Assembly (NCBI GenBank): GCA_003155465.1 | Contig: PMCR01000105.1 | Coordinates: forward strand, 1 to 23,029 | Reading direction: 5' to 3' | Length of the DNA stretch: 23,029 nt | Origin: Myxococcales bacterium | GTDB taxonomy: Bacteria; Myxococcota; Polyangia; Fen-1088 | Shown: one piece after another, positions 7,230-15,066 of the stretch | How positions within the stretch are numbered: the first letter of the stretch is position 1 | Layout: the number at the start of each line of letters is the position of its first letter | Notes under the pieces: generated by a model | What the model saw: only the letters and a program-made list of their open reading frames with translations | Told to the model about the DNA's origin: nothing | Database searches by the model: none | Translations under genes and position numbers: made by a program

Positions 7230-8636
7230 GTGGGCTTGAAACTGACCATTCGACACTGTTTGCTGGGTAGCTGCGCACTTCTGCTGCTTGCGCCTGCGTG
7301 TGCGACTTCCTCGAAGACCGCGAGGGGTGCCCATGCGCCGGGCAAGCAGAAGGAGAAGGCACCCGCGGCGCCGCGTGCCACCGCCGCAACATCGTCGAGC
7401 GTCGGCAAAGCAAAGCCCAGTCCGCCATCGCCAGTTACCGCCAAGGCTGCGCCAGTTACCGCCAAGGCTGGGAAGGGCGCCACTGTCGTGGAAGTGAAGA
7501 AGCCGGCACTGCCACCCGAGCCCGAGCTGCCGTCCCGTCTCCCGCAGGCGCTTTTCTGCCCCACCCCTTCCGAGGTGCAGGCAGGCACTGATCTCACCAT
7601 CCGTTGCGCAGTCAAGCCCACGTTGGCTACGCCAAAGGTCGTTTTCAACTACCGGCCATCAGGCACTGAACGCTTCACCACGGCGGACGCGATCCGCTCG
7701 CCCAAGGGCTGGTACGTTGTCAAGATCCGGGGCGCCGACGTCAAGGGCAGCGCGCTGCAGTTTTTTGCCCAGTCGTACAGTGCGAGCAACAGGATCACAG
7801 CCTCGAACGGAACCGATGAGAGCCCGAACATCTTGCTAATCCGAAAAGGCGGCTTGGGCGCGGCCGGAACCGGCACTGCCGACCAGCCTGGGGCGGATGA
7901 TGATCCACTGGCCCATATCCATAGGGAGATAGCGGAGAAGGATGCGGAGAAGCGCGAAGGCCGCCGACGTCCGGCGAAACGAGCGTGGCTGGGCATGGGC
8001 CTTGGTTCAGCCTACGGTTGGTTTCCGACCCGAACCCCGGATGCCTACCCGGGCGCGAGGGTTAAGGGTTGGTCGACCGGCGGCATCCTGCACCTTCTGC
8101 CAGAGATTGGCTACCAGTGGACCGATCACGTCGCGTTTTCCTTGCAGGGACGCTATCAGTTCGTGCTTAGGGACATGGGCACTGGGTGTGGTGCTACTGA
8201 CTGCCCGACGCCGAAAAGCTGGGCCTATGCCGTGCTCGCCCGTGCCTATCTGTTTACTGACCGCCTCTTCGGACGCGCGAGCAATCTGCAACTATTCGCG
8301 ACCGGCAGCCTGGGAGGCGGCACGGCGTTTTGTCTCTACGTGGCGCCTCACCCTGATCTGACCCCAGGCTCTACCACCAACTTCCGACGCAGCGATAGCG
8401 TGCATGGCGGTCCTTTGGCGGCCGGCGTGGGCGGCGGCGTGGTCTACCACTTCACCAACTACCTGGGGCTCGCGGCCGAGCTGCGCGCGCTAGCTGGGTT
8501 CTGGGACCTGGCCACCGTATTCGAGGGGGGGATGTCGTTCCAGTGGGCCTTCTGGTCCCCGGGCGCGCGGCGCGCCCCCGCGGTCGAGCCTACGGTCGAT
8601 CTTCCGCCCGAGCCTGACTACCCTCCGATGGAATAG
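7230..8636 (+). CDS. Lipoprotein with Ig-like domain and C-terminal outer-membrane beta-barrel
   Basis: About 468 residues. GTG at 7230 is preferred: GAGG (7221-7224) is 5 bases upstream and the product then begins with a compact lipoprotein signal ending LAPAC (C24). A Lys/Ala/Pro-rich linker follows, with a 7-residue duplication (PVTAKAA, PVTAKAG). An Ig-like beta domain runs from FCPTPSEVQAGTDLTI through VVFNYRPSGTERF to SPNILLIRK; similar domains are common in myxobacterial envelope proteins. After a charged helix (EIAEKDAEKREGRRR), the last ~210 residues alternate aromatic and small residues (LGMGLGSAYGWF, FSLQGRYQFVL, GGVVYHFTNYLGLAAELRAL, MSFQWAFW), as expected for barrel strands. Same strand and direction as the coupled pair upstream, 182 bases away, so probably functionally linked. 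It could be a surface structural or transport protein; function unknown. Confidence 0.85.
   Translation: MGLKLTIRHCLLGSCALLLLAPACATSSKTARGAHAPGKQKEKAPAAPRATAATSSSVGKAKPSPPSPVTAKAAPVTAKAGKGATVVEVKKPALPPEPELPSRLPQALFCPTPSEVQAGTDLTIRCAVKPTLATPKVVFNYRPSGTERFTTADAIRSPKGWYVVKIRGADVKGSALQFFAQSYSASNRITASNGTDESPNILLIRKGGLGAAGTGTADQPGADDDPLAHIHREIAEKDAEKREGRRRPAKRAWLGMGLGSAYGWFPTRTPDAYPGARVKGWSTGGILHLLPEIGYQWTDHVAFSLQGRYQFVLRDMGTGCGATDCPTPKSWAYAVLARAYLFTDRLFGRASNLQLFATGSLGGGTAFCLYVAPHPDLTPGSTTNFRRSDSVHGGPLAAGVGGGVVYHFTNYLGLAAELRALAGFWDLATVFEGGMSFQWAFWSPGARRAPAVEPTVDLPPEPDYPPME
7430..7470 (+). repeat. 20-bp direct repeat, period 21
   Basis: Identical 20-base copies at 7430-7449 and 7451-7470 encode the duplicated PVTAKA linker motif. 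Confidence 0.85.
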
Positions 8637-8670
8637 CGGCATCTGCCGGCGGCGAGCAGCGAGACGCCTG

Positions 8671-9777
8671 CTACATCTCGTCCAGGATCTGCCGGATGAC
8701 ATCGACCGCGGGTTTGCCGCGCGGGGTGTAGCTGGTGGTCTGTGGCCCGCCGTAGCCGTACCAGTTCCAAATGTAGAGGCCGGCCAGGCGCGACGGGGCT
8801 TGCCCGCGCGCGGTCCACGCCGCTCGGAAGGCCTGGAAGGCGCGCGCTTGCTCATCCCCGTCGGGCACGCCCCCTTTGACCTCGTCCCAGGGAGCAGCGG
8901 TCGCGCCGGTGCGCGAGCGGTAGCCCAATTCGGACAACACGAATGGCTTGCCGTACGCGCCCAGGTTGAACTCGATCTCGCGCCGCAGGCCGCGCCAGCG
9001 CTCGGTCAGCGCCGGCACGTCGCTGGGGCCGTCCTTGTCGCGCAGGTTGAAATAGGCGACCACGCCGATCTCGTCCACCAGGTCATACAGGCGTGCGTCC
9101 TGATAGTGGTCCCAGTTGGCCGAGTACATGAGCGTACCGGGAAACAGGGCGCGGATGCGCTCGACCAGGGGCCGCCAGCGCGGCAGGTCGCCATCCAGCG
9201 ATGACAGCTCGCTGCCCACCACCAGGCGCGAAACGTCGGTCAGCGCGCCCAGCGCTGCCAGGTCCGCCAGCAAAGAGCCGTAGCTGGCGAACCACGCGTC
9301 CCTATTCGCGGGCTGGAGGGTGCCCCGCCATTCCCTGGCGCTGCGCGGCTCGGAGAGCCGCACGATGGGGAACAGCGTCACCTCCAAGCCAGCCCGGCGC
9401 GAAAGCCGAATGGCATCCGCAACGGCTTCCAGTGTGGGCGACAGTCGAGTGTGAAGGCTCAAAACGGTCGAGGCCGCATGGGTCTGGTACACGGGCACGA
9501 CCAGCGACACATGGGTTGCGCCCAGGGCTGCGATCTCCTGCAGCAAGGGCGCGTAGGAGAAGCTGACGTCCTCGGCGAACAGCCCCAGCGCTACCCCGCG
9601 CTGCTTGATGTCAGCCGATTCCGGCACCGGAATCGGCTCGACCGACGTGGACGTGCCAGGGTCACCCATCTCACGACTCGCCGGTAGCGAGGGTGCGGCC
9701 GGAATTCGCGACGCCATGACCAGCAAGAGAGCCAAGCCAAGCCCAGTCAGGGCCACGGGCGCATGACGGCGAGCCAT
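8671..9777 (-). CDS. Secreted or anchored glycoside hydrolase (GH113-like TIM barrel)
   Basis: About 368 residues. The ATG at 9777 is chosen because the product then begins with a basic n-region and hydrophobic segment (VALTGLGLALLLVMA) typical of a signal peptide or membrane anchor; no good ribosome-binding site is visible. The longer frame to 9939 adds non-signal sequence. The mature part reads as a clan GH-A beta/alpha barrel: GVALGLFAED at strand 1, HVSLVVPVYQT, VTLFPIVRL, then E190 in VVGSELSS and E283 in FVLSELGYRS as the likely acid/base and nucleophile pair, with YIWNWYGYGG near the end. This matches glycoside-hydrolase TIM-barrel proteins related to GH113; the glycan is not predictable. 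It ends only 34 bases from the convergent barrel gene. Confidence 0.83.
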   Translation of the reverse strand: MARRHAPVALTGLGLALLLVMASRIPAAPSLPASREMGDPGTSTSVEPIPVPESADIKQRGVALGLFAEDVSFSYAPLLQEIAALGATHVSLVVPVYQTHAASTVLSLHTRLSPTLEAVADAIRLSRRAGLEVTLFPIVRLSEPRSAREWRGTLQPANRDAWFASYGSLLADLAALGALTDVSRLVVGSELSSLDGDLPRWRPLVERIRALFPGTLMYSANWDHYQDARLYDLVDEIGVVAYFNLRDKDGPSDVPALTERWRGLRREIEFNLGAYGKPFVLSELGYRSRTGATAAPWDEVKGGVPDGDEQARAFQAFRAAWTARGQAPSRLAGLYIWNWYGYGGPQTTSYTPRGKPAVDVIRQILDEM

Positions 9778-9861
9778 TGTGACCGACTCTAGCACTTCTG
9801 ATTGAAATTCTCCCGTCGTCGTCGCTGCTGCGGGCCCTGTCCGCCGCCTCACTCCTCGGTC

Positions 9862-9878
9862 AAATACGTCGAGTATTT
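9862..9878. promoter_or_regulatory. AT-rich palindrome, possible operator
   Basis: AAATAC-GTCGA-GTATTT is a perfect dyad in GC-rich surroundings, about 85 bases upstream of the glycosidase start. Its AT-rich arms stand out and it could be a repressor site; read rightward it is followed by more T residues. No regulator gene is adjacent. Confidence 0.35.
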
Positions 9879-9951
9879 TTCCCTCGTCGTTCGTTGCGGC
9901 CGGGGCACTCGCGACGCGCCGGCTCGGTCCGAATCTCAATCAGTAGTGCTA

Positions 9952-10158
9952 GCGCAGGCGCACGCGTAGTGCCTGCGCGACGACGTGACTGAACGTGCCT
10001 GCCGGGTGTAGCGATGCGCGCGTGTCACCAAGCTCGAAGCGAACTTCGAGGGCGTTGGCGGTATGGATACGTGGCGTATCGGCGCAAGTCATTCGACAAT
10101 CCCGCCGCTATTGGGCGCCGTGTGGCAAGGGTTATCGCTATACACCAGCGTTGCGATA
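9952..10158 (+). promoter_or_regulatory. Series of four perfect dyads, possible structured leader
   Basis: Dyads in order: GCGCAGGC/GCCTGCGC with 11-base loop (9952-9978); CTCGAAG/CTTCGAG with a CGAA tetraloop (10033-10050); GATACG/CGTATC with a 3-base loop (10066-10080); TATCGC/GCGATA 14 bases apart (10133-10158), ending at an AGGAG. They may form a structured 5' leader or protein-binding sites. No known riboswitch was recognised. Confidence 0.35.
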
Positions 10159-10249
10159 GGAGTACGCTTTGTTGCCCGGAAGGCTGCAGACGCTGGCGCG
10201 CCTGACTCGCAGCCATCACAAGATTCCACCTGAACGCAGAGCAAATCCC

Positions 10250-12670
10250 ATGAGCCAAGAGACCAAACTACTGCTGCTGACGACGTTGATCGCTGGATGT
10301 TCCCACAAGAATACCGAGCCAGCAGACACTGCGAATGGCACGGAAGCTCTGTTGTTTTCGTTGAACAGCCTTGCCGGGGTGTCGGACAACCCACCCGTGA
10401 AGACCATCTTCACCCTGAACGACTCCGCCCGCATCACCAAGATCATGACCTACCACTGGAACAGTGGACAGGGGAGCCCTCCCGGCACACTTGCCTTGCG
10501 AGATACGCAGACCGGGGCCATGCAAGGACCGTGGAAGGCTGTTGCCTCGAACAGCGGCTATGATCTTACCCCGGGCGCCGCATGGTCGAGGACATCAACT
10601 GCCCCGCCTTACCTCTATTGGTCGGTTCAGCCCAATGTGAATGTCCCGGCGGGCAGCTACGAGGTGGTCGATTCGGATCCAGCCACCTGGTCCTACACAT
10701 GGGACACGGGAAACAGGGGGATTTCGTTCGTCTTCGGGTGGCTGGCTCACCCAGCCGCGCAGACGGACGCGGCAACCGGAGCAGACGTGGGGGGCAAGGA
10801 TGCGGTCCATTCGAACCCGGATCTTGGAGCGGACCTGGGCGCCCGCGATACCGTCGATGCGGGATTGGCTTCTGGGGCGGAGGCGGGCGGCAGGGATGCG
10901 GTCGATGCGGGATCGGCTTCTGGGGCGGAGGCGGGCGGTAGGGATGCGGTCGATGCGGGATCGGACTTGGGGTCTCAACGTGGCGGCGTTACCGGTACCA
11001 TCACCACCGGGGCCGCGACGACGCTGGCCACCCAGCAGGTGGGCGCCGACGGCGGTACCATGACGGTCAATGTCCCCGACGCTGCCTTGAATGGCCTCAC
11101 CCTCAGCGTGCCAGGCGGCGCCTACCCTGGGTCGCAAACATTCACCATCTCGTCGGCGCCCGTGACGGGCCACACCTTCGGCAGCGACTTCAACCCGATC
11201 ACGCCGCTTATCACCGTGGACAACGGTGGCACCTTTTCCAAGGAGATCATCACGGTGCAGATTCCGGTGAAGATTCCCGCGGGACAGTTCGCCATGGGCT
11301 TCTATTACAACTCCGCGACCCAGAAACTCGAGGGCATGGCGACGGTTTCTCAGGATGCGAACTCGCTCACGGTCGCCACCAAGCACTTCTCTTCATTCTT
11401 GCTCAGTGCCATCGACAAGGCCCTGCTGAAGAAGGACATCGACACCAGCTTTCGACCCGGCATCGACGACTGGCAGTTCCCCAACTACGGCTCGTATCTC
11501 ACTTCGGGCCACTGTACCGGACAGAGTATGACCGCCATGTGGTACTACTACGAGCAGCCGGACGGCAAGGACCTCACCCTGTACGGCCGCTACGACAACA
11601 ACGGAAACCAGCCGCCCACTCCCAACCTTTGGATGGACGATTCGCGCGGCTACCGTTTCGCGTCGGTGGTTTGGAAGGAGATGGATTGGACTAGCCTGGG
11701 GCGGCAGCTCACTGAGGAATTCATCGCCAACGTGGACGCGGACACCTGGCGTCTGTTTGCCTACTCCATGCAACTGACCCATCAGCCGCAAATGACGGAG
11801 ATCTGGGACACGGTCAACGGCGGTGGCCACGCGTTGGTTGTTTACCGCATCTTCGACGGCAACTTGTACGTCGCGGATCCGAACTACCCCGGAAATACCA
11901 CGCGCAGGTTCGAGTATGCCAATGAGACGTTTGCTTCCTACAACTCGGCCGACAGCCAGGCTGACATCGACGCTGGCCGTTTCACCCTCTATGACCGGAT
12001 CACCTACGTCGCCAAGGATTCACTCAGCGACTGGGGCAAGATCACCAAGCGCTGGGCCGAGGTGAAGGACGGCACGATTGGCAACGACATGTTCCCCGCG
12101 TACCGCATCGCGCGGCTCGACGACGCCGGTGTCGATTCTGACCTGACCGACGGCTTCGTGTCACAGAGCGCACAGATCAAGCTGCTCGCCTATGTGACTG
12201 GCCAGACCGGGGGAATCAACGTCTACCGCGACGGGGCTGCGCTGGTTCCCGACGCCGCAGGCGCATTCACGCTGAACAAGGGCAACAACTTGCTCGGCTG
12301 CTATGTCCAGGTCAAGGTGGGCACTGACTGGCGCTACCTTGATTTCAAGTACATCAACGTCAGCTACACCCCCAGCACCGCCACCGTGAGCATCGAAGGC
12401 ACCTGGAACCCGTGCGCGACGGCCGCGGGTTTGTGCAATCAATGGAACTTCAACGGCGGTTCCGGCCAGTGGATACACGGCGGCTTCACCACCGTCGACA
12501 GTCTGACGGACAACTTCACATACACGCTGGACGGCAGCACGCTGACCATCCATGGACTGCTCGGCTACGAGTACGGTGACGATTCACCGTACACCGTGAC
12601 CATCACGGGGAACACGATGACCTGGCAGAGCATCGAGATCGCTACTGGCCACTTCACCTTCAAGAAATAG
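10250..12670 (+). CDS. Large lipoprotein with C39-like cysteine peptidase domain
   Basis: 806 residues from ATG 10250, giving a classic lipoprotein signal (KLLLLTTLIAGC, C17). TTG at 10169 has a better ribosome-binding site (AGGAG, 6 bases) and would add 27 residues. Domains: an N-terminal beta domain (~30-170; ITKIMTYHWN, SYEVVDSDPATWSYTW); an Asp/Ala/Gly linker with 16-residue tandem repeats (~203-238); a beta domain (~245-390; ALNGLTLSVPGGAYPGSQTF) resembling surface adhesion modules; then GHCTGQSMTAMWYYY with C422, GGGHALVVYRI with H527 and VADPNYPG with D543. That Cys-His-Asp order and the H-to-D spacing match peptidase C39-like papain folds. It ends with a beta Ig-like stretch and a lipocalin-like GTW...FTFKK domain. 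Likely surface-exposed; active triad inferred, not proven. No neighbour suggests a substrate. Confidence 0.87.
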   Translation: MSQETKLLLLTTLIAGCSHKNTEPADTANGTEALLFSLNSLAGVSDNPPVKTIFTLNDSARITKIMTYHWNSGQGSPPGTLALRDTQTGAMQGPWKAVASNSGYDLTPGAAWSRTSTAPPYLYWSVQPNVNVPAGSYEVVDSDPATWSYTWDTGNRGISFVFGWLAHPAAQTDAATGADVGGKDAVHSNPDLGADLGARDTVDAGLASGAEAGGRDAVDAGSASGAEAGGRDAVDAGSDLGSQRGGVTGTITTGAATTLATQQVGADGGTMTVNVPDAALNGLTLSVPGGAYPGSQTFTISSAPVTGHTFGSDFNPITPLITVDNGGTFSKEIITVQIPVKIPAGQFAMGFYYNSATQKLEGMATVSQDANSLTVATKHFSSFLLSAIDKALLKKDIDTSFRPGIDDWQFPNYGSYLTSGHCTGQSMTAMWYYYEQPDGKDLTLYGRYDNNGNQPPTPNLWMDDSRGYRFASVVWKEMDWTSLGRQLTEEFIANVDADTWRLFAYSMQLTHQPQMTEIWDTVNGGGHALVVYRIFDGNLYVADPNYPGNTTRRFEYANETFASYNSADSQADIDAGRFTLYDRITYVAKDSLSDWGKITKRWAEVKDGTIGNDMFPAYRIARLDDAGVDSDLTDGFVSQSAQIKLLAYVTGQTGGINVYRDGAALVPDAAGAFTLNKGNNLLGCYVQVKVGTDWRYLDFKYINVSYTPSTATVSIEGTWNPCATAAGLCNQWNFNGGSGQWIHGGFTTVDSLTDNFTYTLDGSTLTIHGLLGYEYGDDSPYTVTITGNTMTWQSIEIATGHFTFKK
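10856..10964 (+). repeat. 48-bp in-frame tandem repeat, about 2.3 copies
   Basis: Units at 10856-10903 and 10904-10951 differ by very few bases and a partial third starts at 10952. Each encodes a 16-residue DAG-x-ASGAEAGGRDAV copy in the lipoprotein linker. Confidence 0.9.
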
Positions 12671-12721
12671 CGCGTGACTTCAGTCCCCTGTAGATCGACA
12701 GATTCGTGCTAGACGGAAGTG

Positions 12722-14203
12722 ATGCCGGAGCCGTCTCGCTTCGACCGTGTGCTCGCCATCCTGGCCGACGGCGCGCGCTGGGATGTGATGGATGCTCTGA
12801 CGTCGGCTGGCGAGATGCCGAATCTGCGCCGGCACTTCTGCGAGTGCGGCGGCATGCGCCCCGCCACTTCGGTGTTTCCCTCGGTCAGCGGCCCGGCCCA
12901 CCTGCCTCTTCTGGCCGGCCTGCATCCCGGACGCGCCAACCTACCCGGCATTCGCTGGGCCGAGCGTCCCACAGGCAGGCGCGGCAAATTCCTCTTTCGC
13001 ACGCGATCGTACATGGCGCCCTGGCGCGCGGCCAAACTGGAACGCGACATCCCAGCCGACGTGCGCACGCTCTTCTACTACATACCCGGCCTGGCCGACG
13101 TGAACACCTGGTTCGTGCGTGGCTGCCCGTCACGCGCACGCATGACCCGATTCTCCAAGGCCGCGACCTTTCTGAAGGCGCTGGCCACCACCGATTGGCA
13201 GGCGTCGAATCTGCAGGCAGAGGCGGCCGTGCAACGCGCGTGGCAGCGTGGCTTCCCGTCAGTGCACGCCGTGTTTTCCGCGATTGACGAATTGGGGCAT
13301 CGCTTCGGGCCGCAGAGTGAGCAGAGCTATGAAGCCTACCGCCGCTTCGACGCCAGCCTGGGTCGACTGATCGAGGAGCTGCACCGGCGCGGCACGCTGG
13401 CGCGCACGCTCATCGTGATCACCTCGGACCACGGCCAAACCGCGACCCACACCCACGTGGACATCGACGACATCATGCGGCCTGTATATCCCCGCACCCT
13501 GACCTATCCCAAGCTATGGCGGCACTTGTTTTCGGCGCAGGCCGCGGCCATGGTGTCGGGAAACTCGATGGCCAACCTCTATCTGCAGGGCGAGACCGGC
13601 TGGCAGGAAAGACCCGACTTCGAAGCGCCCAACAAGAAGCCCGCCGACTTGGTGGCCGCCTTGCTTGCCCATCCCGCCATTGCGCATGTCATCTACCGGC
13701 GCGCGCCCGAGGTCTATGTGCTGGCGGGAACGGCGGGCAAGGCCGTGGTCGACGCACGGGGAGCCTTGGCCGACGACGCGACCCAGCCGGCCCGCATCGG
13801 ATTCTCCGTCGAGGGGGAGAACCCGCTCGGCTACGGCGTCCTGCCCTGCCGCATGACCCGGGACGAGGTGGCTGCCTTGACGGCCGGCACAGGCTTCCCC
13901 GATGCGCCCTGGCAGTTGGTCGAATTCTTTCGCTCGGCCCGCGCCGGTGATCTGGTGGTGTGCGCCCGGGCGGGCTTCGACCTGCGCTCGCGTTTCGAGT
14001 ACCAGCCGCACAACGGTTCGCATGGGGCGCTGGAACGCGACCACATGCTGGTACCCGCCGCAGTCAACGCGAGTTGGGTGGGTGACCGCTCCCTCTGCAC
14101 GGCCGACCTCTTTCCCACGATCCTTTCGGCGCTGGGCCTGCCCACACCCACTGGCCTTTCGGGTCGAAGTGTCGAGTTGGCGCGCCAATGCCAGATCCAC
14201 TGA
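12722..14203 (+). CDS. Alkaline-phosphatase superfamily hydrolase (nucleotide pyrophosphatase / phosphodiesterase type)
   Basis: 493 residues from ATG 12722 (GTG 12719 directly before it is possible; the site GGAAG is weak). The metal and nucleophile pattern of type I phosphodiesterase/NPP proteins is complete: D16 in AILADGARWD, nucleophile position in VFPSVSGPAH (S56, where many family members have Thr), D189 and H193 in IDELGHRFGP, D236/H237 in ITSDHGQT, and H434 in HNGSHGALERDH. The enzyme should cleave phosphate mono- or diesters with two metal ions, perhaps releasing a headgroup from a lipid or a nucleotide. No signal peptide is evident, so location is unclear. It starts 51 bases after the C39-like lipoprotein and precedes the barrel gene by 65 bases; a shared transcript is possible. 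Confidence 0.9.
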   Translation: MPEPSRFDRVLAILADGARWDVMDALTSAGEMPNLRRHFCECGGMRPATSVFPSVSGPAHLPLLAGLHPGRANLPGIRWAERPTGRRGKFLFRTRSYMAPWRAAKLERDIPADVRTLFYYIPGLADVNTWFVRGCPSRARMTRFSKAATFLKALATTDWQASNLQAEAAVQRAWQRGFPSVHAVFSAIDELGHRFGPQSEQSYEAYRRFDASLGRLIEELHRRGTLARTLIVITSDHGQTATHTHVDIDDIMRPVYPRTLTYPKLWRHLFSAQAAAMVSGNSMANLYLQGETGWQERPDFEAPNKKPADLVAALLAHPAIAHVIYRRAPEVYVLAGTAGKAVVDARGALADDATQPARIGFSVEGENPLGYGVLPCRMTRDEVAALTAGTGFPDAPWQLVEFFRSARAGDLVVCARAGFDLRSRFEYQPHNGSHGALERDHMLVPAAVNASWVGDRSLCTADLFPTILSALGLPTPTGLSGRSVELARQCQIH

Positions 14204-14268
14204 CGCAAGAAGCCCCATCCAAATGCCCTCACTGCCCGTACCAGAGACAAGAACATTGGAGGTGGTTC

Positions 14269-15066
14269 ATGCATTCGCTACGTAAGAAGCGGTCCGGTTT
14301 CGCGTCGCTCAAGCCTCTGCGACGGGCAGGTTTGGTGCTGTCTTTCTCCATCTGCCTGCCGTCATTCGCTTCGCTCGCTGACCAGAGCGCGCCAGCATCC
14401 GAATCACTATCGGGCGCGCCCCCGCTTGAATCCAGCGACGATTTCCGTCCGGTCGTGCCCTCCGTGCCCGAACCGCCCCGGGCGGATGCCCCTGGCCCGC
14501 TGCCGACGTCATCGGCGCCGCAGGTCGAGGCCAGCCCACCAGGCAGGCCTCCTCGTTTTGCGGTGGGGCTTAATGTGCTGGAGCCGGTGCTCTATTCTGT
14601 GGGCGCGGGCACCACCACTCACAACAAGGCCATGCTGACGCCGGTTCCCGTGGACTTCCACGCACGCGTGTCGGATGTCGTTGGGATAAATGGAACACTC
14701 CTGTACCGATACTTCCGCGATGGTTCCCGGCTGGCTCTTCACGAAATTGCAGCAGCCGCGGGCCCGCGACTGTCCTTCACGGGGAATGGACTGGAGGGGT
14801 TCTATGTGGCCGCCAAGGTCGGGCTAGGTGTCGCGGTCGGACATGACTACAGTGGAAGGGATTACAGTCGAATTGACCTTGTCCTCCAGTCGGAATTCGG
14901 ATACGCAATTGCGTTCGCGAGCGGTGTCTATCTGGTCGCCGGCGCGGGCGTCCTGTCCCTGCTTCCCCTCAAACAAGACCCCGGCCCAATTTCTTGGAAT
15001 TCCCTCGGCAAGATGTTTCAGTACTACCAACCGGTCGTCAATTTGACTCTTGGGTTTGCGCTGTGA
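14269..15066 (+). CDS. Outer-membrane beta-barrel protein with Pro-rich spacer
   Basis: 265 residues. ATG 14269 is fixed by a strong GGAGG at 14258-14262 with 6-base spacing; the frame can be extended to 14188 but that would put a CPHC-containing tail before the signal peptide and overlap the hydrolase gene. A basic n-region (HSLRKKRS) and hydrophobic LVLSFSICLPSFASLA form a Sec signal. Residues ~30-100 are Pro/Ser/Ala-rich. The rest alternates like barrel strands (VGLNVLEPVLYSVGAG, DFHARVSDVVGINGTLLYRYF, GFYVAAKVGLGVAVGHDY, VYLVAGAGVLSLL) and ends with VVNLTLGFAL, a typical aromatic/hydrophobic terminal strand. Function unknown; probably an 8-strand barrel or an autonomous surface protein. 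Its stop overlaps the next start (GTGA). Confidence 0.85.
   Translation: MHSLRKKRSGFASLKPLRRAGLVLSFSICLPSFASLADQSAPASESLSGAPPLESSDDFRPVVPSVPEPPRADAPGPLPTSSAPQVEASPPGRPPRFAVGLNVLEPVLYSVGAGTTTHNKAMLTPVPVDFHARVSDVVGINGTLLYRYFRDGSRLALHEIAAAAGPRLSFTGNGLEGFYVAAKVGLGVAVGHDYSGRDYSRIDLVLQSEFGYAIAFASGVYLVAGAGVLSLLPLKQDPGPISWNSLGKMFQYYQPVVNLTLGFAL

Larger units (their letters stand above)
9778..10249. other. Gene-free divergent region rich in dyads
   Basis: This 472-base gap separates the leftward glycosidase from the rightward C39-like lipoprotein. I find no convincing coding sequence. It must hold the promoters of both genes and contains at least five perfect inverted repeats (listed separately), an unusual density. 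AGGAG at 10158-10162 lies 6 bases before a TTG (10169) in frame with the lipoprotein. Confidence 0.55.

Noticed and set aside
14188..14268. Extension of the barrel protein containing a CPHC motif
   Set aside because: A zinc-ribbon-like stub before a signal peptide makes little sense, and GGAGG at 14258 fixes ATG 14269.
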